Below, one piece after another: positions 60,295 to 64,000 of a stretch of DNA of 64,000 nt. A model generated the notes under the pieces. That model saw nothing but the letters and a program-made list of their open reading frames with translations, searched no databases and was not told where the DNA came from. This stretch comes from Erythrobacter litoralis HTCC2594 (GTDB taxonomy: Bacteria > Pseudomonadota > Alphaproteobacteria > Sphingomonadales > Sphingomonadaceae), in contig NC_007722.1 in NCBI RefSeq assembly GCF_000013005.1, forward strand, positions 625,501 through 689,500, given 5' to 3'. The stretch's first letter is position 1; every line of letters starts with the position of its first letter. Position numbers and translations under genes: made by a program.

Positions 60295-62442
60295 ATGGGC
60301 AGCCACCCGATTACGCAGGACAATGATCTCGACCCGCCTACGGAGCCGGGAGAGCGCTATTTCAACCGCGAATTGAGCTGGCTCGCGTTCAACGACCGCG
60401 TGCTCGCCGAGGCCTGTAACGACAGCTATCCCTTGCTCGAGCGGCTGCGCTTCCTGTCGATCTCGGGCAGCAATCTCGATGAGTTCGTGATGATCCGCGT
60501 GGCCGGCCTCGTTGGGCAGGTGCAGCGCGGGATCGACGAGGTTTCTGACGACGGCCGCTCCCCGCGCGAGCAGTTGAACGCGGTGGTCGCCAGGCTGGAA
60601 GAACTGTCGGAGCGACAGCAGGATATCTGGCGGAACCTGCGGGTCCAGCTGGCCGATGCGGGCGTGCACGTCGCGGACGAAGAGCGGGTGAATGCTGAGG
60701 CCTATGGGTGGCTCAAGCAGCACTTTTTCGAAAGCATCCTGCCGCTGCTGACCCCGCAGGCGCTCGATCCGGCGCACCCCTTTCCCTTCATCTCGAACGA
60801 GGGGCTGGGCCTGCTCTTCACGCTGCGGCGCGGTGGCGAGGAACTGGTCGAGATGGTGCTGATCCCTTCGGCCCTGCCGCGCTTTATCCGCGTGCCGGGC
60901 GAAGATGCGCTCTATATCAGCATAGAGAGCCTCATCACGCGCTTTGCCAAGGAGCTATTCCCGGGTTTCGAGATCGTCGGCGACGGCACATTTCGCGTGT
61001 TGCGCGACAGCGACATCGAAATCCAGGAAGAGGCCGAAGACCTTGTCCGTACCTTCCGCAGCGCGATCCAGCGCCGCCGCCGGGGGCAGGTCATCCAGCT
61101 CGAGATCGAAGAGGAATTCGATCCTACCGCCGAGGCGCTGCTGCGCGAAAAGCTCGACACGCCGGGCGCGACCTTCGTGAAGACAGACGGCATGCTCGGC
61201 ATCGCGGGGCTCGCCGATATCGTCGACGAAGACCGGCCCGACCTCAAGTTCGACAGCTATTCGCCGCGCTATCCCGAGCGTGTGCTGGAGCATGATGGCG
61301 ACATCTTCGCGGCGATCCGCGAAAAGGATATCGTCATTCACCACCCCTACGAAAGCTTCAACGTGGTGGTCGATTTCATCCGCCGCGCTGCGATCGATCC
61401 CGACGTGGTGGCGATCAAGCAGGCGCTCTACCGCGCGGGCACCCAATCCGAAGTCGTCGATGCGCTGGTCGAAGCGGCGGAGAACGGCAAGTCGGTGACG
61501 GCGGTCGTCGAGTTGAAGGCGCGCTTCGACGAGGAGCAGAACCTCTACTGGGCCAACAAGCTCGAGCGGGCAGGCGTTCAGGTGATCTACGGCTTCGTCG
61601 ACTGGAAAACCCATGCCAAGGTCGCGATGGTCGTGCGCCGCGAAGAGGAGGGCTTCCGGACCTATTGCCACTTCGGTACCGGCAATTACCACCCGATCAC
61701 GGCCAAAATCTACACCGATCTCAGTTACTTCACCGCCGATCCCCGACTGGGTCGAGATGCGGCCAAGCTGTTCAACTTCGTCACCGGCTATGTGGAACCG
61801 CGCGAGCTGGAGATGCTCGCCGTCTCGCCGATCGACCTGCGCGAAACGATCTATGCCGCGATCGATAACGAGATGGTCAATGCACAGGCCGGTAAGCCGG
61901 CGGCGATCTGGATGAAGATGAACCAGATCACCGATGTCGACATGATCGACAGGCTTTACGAAGCCAGCCAGGCCGGGGTCGAAATCCAATTGGTGGTGCG
62001 CGGGATTTGCAATCTGCGCCCCGGCGTGCCGGGCATGTCGGACAATATCCGCGTCAAATCCATCATCGGGCGCTTTTTGGAGCACAGCCGCATCTACGCC
62101 TTCGCCAATGGCGAGCCGATGCCGGGGACGAGCTCTACGGTATACATTTCGTCCGCCGACCTGATGGTGCGCAACCTCGACCGGCGGGTCGAGCAATTGG
62201 TGCCGATCGACAACCAGACGGTGCACGACCAGGTGTTGCAGCAGGTGCTGCTCGCCAACCTGCTCGACAACGAGCAAAGCTGGGAATTGCAGCCAGACGG
62301 GAGCTACTTCCGGGTGGAAGTCGGCGAGAAGTCGTTCAATTGCCACCGCTATTTCATGACCAACCCGTCGCTCTCGGGGCGCGGGGGTGCATTGGAGGCC
62401 GGAGCCGTGCCCAAGCTTGCCTTGCGGAAGGGTGCCGTCTGA
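60295..62442 (+). CDS. ppk1: Polyphosphate kinase 1
   Basis: A 715-residue enzyme that makes polyphosphate from ATP. It starts YFNRELSWLAFNDRVLAEAC after a short lead. The autophosphorylated His is His440 in WKTHAKVAMVVRRE, followed by GTGNYHPITAKIYTDLSYFT; NDQxRFD-type ending is IISSADLMVRNLDRRVEQLV-like. The length is normal for PPK1. It is followed directly by ppx (stop and start adjacent), so the two are one operon. Confidence 0.96.
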   Translation: MGSHPITQDNDLDPPTEPGERYFNRELSWLAFNDRVLAEACNDSYPLLERLRFLSISGSNLDEFVMIRVAGLVGQVQRGIDEVSDDGRSPREQLNAVVARLEELSERQQDIWRNLRVQLADAGVHVADEERVNAEAYGWLKQHFFESILPLLTPQALDPAHPFPFISNEGLGLLFTLRRGGEELVEMVLIPSALPRFIRVPGEDALYISIESLITRFAKELFPGFEIVGDGTFRVLRDSDIEIQEEAEDLVRTFRSAIQRRRRGQVIQLEIEEEFDPTAEALLREKLDTPGATFVKTDGMLGIAGLADIVDEDRPDLKFDSYSPRYPERVLEHDGDIFAAIREKDIVIHHPYESFNVVVDFIRRAAIDPDVVAIKQALYRAGTQSEVVDALVEAAENGKSVTAVVELKARFDEEQNLYWANKLERAGVQVIYGFVDWKTHAKVAMVVRREEEGFRTYCHFGTGNYHPITAKIYTDLSYFTADPRLGRDAAKLFNFVTGYVEPRELEMLAVSPIDLRETIYAAIDNEMVNAQAGKPAAIWMKMNQITDVDMIDRLYEASQAGVEIQLVVRGICNLRPGVPGMSDNIRVKSIIGRFLEHSRIYAFANGEPMPGTSSTVYISSADLMVRNLDRRVEQLVPIDNQTVHDQVLQQVLLANLLDNEQSWELQPDGSYFRVEVGEKSFNCHRYFMTNPSLSGRGGALEAGAVPKLALRKGAV

Positions 62443-63987
62443 ATGGCGATCGGGGGGCGCCGTAGGGATCGGGACGGGCTCTTCATGGGCAACGTCCCGC
62501 ACCGCGCGATCATTGATGTCGGCTCCAACACGGTGCGCCTGGTGGTCTATGGCGGTTCGCCGCGCGCTCCGACGGTATTGCTCAATGAAAAGGTCGCCGC
62601 GCGGCTAGGGCGCGATATCACCACTACAGGTGCCCTTGCCGAAGAAGCCATCGACCTCGCGATGCGCGGGCTCGAACGGTATGCGCTCCTTCTCCGGGAC
62701 CTGGACATCCAAGAGGTCGATATGGTCGCGACCGCTGCGGCCCGCGATGCCAGCAACGGCCCCGAATTCCTGCGCAAGGTGGAGGCGCTGGGCTTTTCGC
62801 CGCATCTCCTCTCGGGCGAGGAAGAGGGCAATATCAGCGCCTGGGGCGTGCTCGGGGCGTTTCCAAAGGCGCGCGGCGTGGTGGCCGATCTGGGCGGGGG
62901 CAGTCTCGAGCTCGTCCATATCGGTGACGGATCGCCGGACACTGCGATCAGCCTGCCGCTCGGCACCTTGCGGCTGACCGAGCTGGACGAGGCCAGTCCC
63001 GGCAAACTGCACAAGGTGATCCAGTCACGGCTGAAGGACGCCAAGGCGCATAGATCCATCGACGGGGATCTGTATCTGGTCGGCGGAACCTGGCGCGCCA
63101 TGGCGGTCTACGCGATCGAGAAACTGGGCTTCCCGCTGACCGATCCGCACGGGCTCAGCCTGCCTGCCGAAGAGGCGCTGGCGATGGCCAAGGAACTCGC
63201 GGAAAGCGATCCCGAGGACCTGCGATCGATGGAGCGAATATCGACCATGCGCTCGGACACGATGCCGCTTGCGGCGGTCCTGCTGCAGGTGCTCATCAAG
63301 AAACTCCGGCCGGACCGGGTGATCGCATCGTCCTGGGGCATTCGCGAAGGGGTGTTGTACCAGTCGCTGGCCCCGCATGCCCGCGCGCAGGATCCGCTGA
63401 TCGCGGGCGTCTCGACCTTTGCCGCGTCGCGGGGTGCTTCGCCGACGATGGCAACGAGGATTGCCAGCTGGACGGTCGATGCCGCACCTGCTCATGGGCG
63501 CGGTACCGAGCGGATCAGGTTGGCCGCGACCATGCTGTCGCTCGCGGCCATGCAGATCGAGCCCAATTTACGCTTGCGGGTCGGTATCGAATGGGCGCTG
63601 CACAAGCGCTGGATTGCGATTGAGCCCGAGGGACGGGCGATGATTGCCGCAGCCATCTGTGCCAATCGCAACCATTGCGACCTGCCCGACGAGGTCAAGC
63701 AGCTGGCGAGCAAGAAGAGCCTCGACCAGGCTATCGGATGGGGACTGGCCGTACGCCTGTGTCGCCGGATCGGTGGCAAATCGCGCCAGTCGCTGCAACG
63801 GACCCGCCTCCTCGTCGAGGACAAGCAATTGGTGCTTTCTCTGGACGAAAGCCATGCTGCGCTTTTCGGTATCCCGAACGAAAAGGATCTGAACCTCTTG
63901 GCCGACTGGCTCGGCCTCGAGCCCGCGATGCGCGTGGAAGCATCGCCGTGGGTCGAAAGTCCCGCGGACGCTGTTGCCGAGGGGTGA
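62443..63987 (+). CDS. ppx: Exopolyphosphatase (PPX/GppA family)
   Basis: A 514-residue ASKHA-fold hydrolase that removes phosphate from polyphosphate ends. RAIIDVGSNTVRLVVYGG is the phosphate-1 motif and VVADLGGGSLELVHIGDG the phosphate-2 motif, and TAAARDASNGPEFLRKVEAL holds the catalytic Glu region. The C-terminal HD-like part (about 320-505) is present. Start ATG 62443 touches the ppk1 stop; ATG 62485 (MGNVPHRAIIDVGSNT) is an alternative nearer the conserved domain. It forms the degrading half of polyphosphate turnover. Confidence 0.93.
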   Translation: MAIGGRRRDRDGLFMGNVPHRAIIDVGSNTVRLVVYGGSPRAPTVLLNEKVAARLGRDITTTGALAEEAIDLAMRGLERYALLLRDLDIQEVDMVATAAARDASNGPEFLRKVEALGFSPHLLSGEEEGNISAWGVLGAFPKARGVVADLGGGSLELVHIGDGSPDTAISLPLGTLRLTELDEASPGKLHKVIQSRLKDAKAHRSIDGDLYLVGGTWRAMAVYAIEKLGFPLTDPHGLSLPAEEALAMAKELAESDPEDLRSMERISTMRSDTMPLAAVLLQVLIKKLRPDRVIASSWGIREGVLYQSLAPHARAQDPLIAGVSTFAASRGASPTMATRIASWTVDAAPAHGRGTERIRLAATMLSLAAMQIEPNLRLRVGIEWALHKRWIAIEPEGRAMIAAAICANRNHCDLPDEVKQLASKKSLDQAIGWGLAVRLCRRIGGKSRQSLQRTRLLVEDKQLVLSLDESHAALFGIPNEKDLNLLADWLGLEPAMRVEASPWVESPADAVAEG

Positions 63988-64000
63988 CACTCGCGATGAT

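Overview
The window looks like a chromosomal segment of an alphaproteobacterium of the order Sphingomonadales, most like Erythrobacter or a close relative. The signs are high-GC codon use, a class I lysyl-tRNA synthetase, a LOV-HWE histidine kinase, paired TonB receptors, flavin halogenases and LacI regulators, and an aroQ-accB-accC operon. No rRNA, CRISPR array or insertion-sequence transposase was found. This assignment is inferred from gene content only.

Layout. 1-10 kb: housekeeping and sensory genes (a partial TauE/SafE permease, an HTH protein, lysK, a LOV blue-light kinase, a 2OG-Fe(II) oxygenase, an RcnB-like protein, a PNPOx-like protein, an FKBP isomerase and a DEAD-box helicase with a DbpA-type tail). 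10.4-11.7 kb: a low-GC patch with an orphan protein resembling class III nucleotide cyclases, beside a truncated copy of a gene at 7.4-7.8 kb. 11.6-16.7 kb: EttA, a membrane diguanylate cyclase and a secreted M28 peptidase. 16.7-20.8 kb: an ECF sigma/anti-sigma pair, a subtilase and two secreted proteins, joined by three copies of one promoter motif; the central copy is a perfect palindrome serving both directions. 20.9-28 kb: two tRNAs, a WalW-like deacetylase with a degenerate kinase, an Lrp regulator, a low-GC pair of small membrane proteins, accC-accB-aroQ and a lone GTA-type 3TM holin. 28-30.3 kb: a MaoC hydratase, a frameshifted gene, a GIY-YIG gene lying between perfect 29-bp inverted repeats, and a CoA-ester lyase.

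30.3-47.2 kb is an alpha-glucan (starch/maltodextrin) utilisation locus. It has a TonB receptor for outer-membrane uptake, three GH13 enzymes, one GH97 enzyme, an SLC45-type sugar transporter, two LacI regulators and two flavin-dependent halogenase homologues whose role there is unclear. 47.2-51.7 kb holds a second TonB receptor with a surface-type lipoprotein. 52.4-60.2 kb is a compact type IV secretion operon (VirB1, B2, B3, B4, B6, B9, B10, B11) with no VirB5, B7, B8 or D4 in view. The window ends with the polyphosphate genes ppk1 and ppx.

Starts were moved inward from the longest reading frame where a signal peptide, ribosome-binding site or family start supported it. All homology statements rest on motif recognition; no database search was possible.
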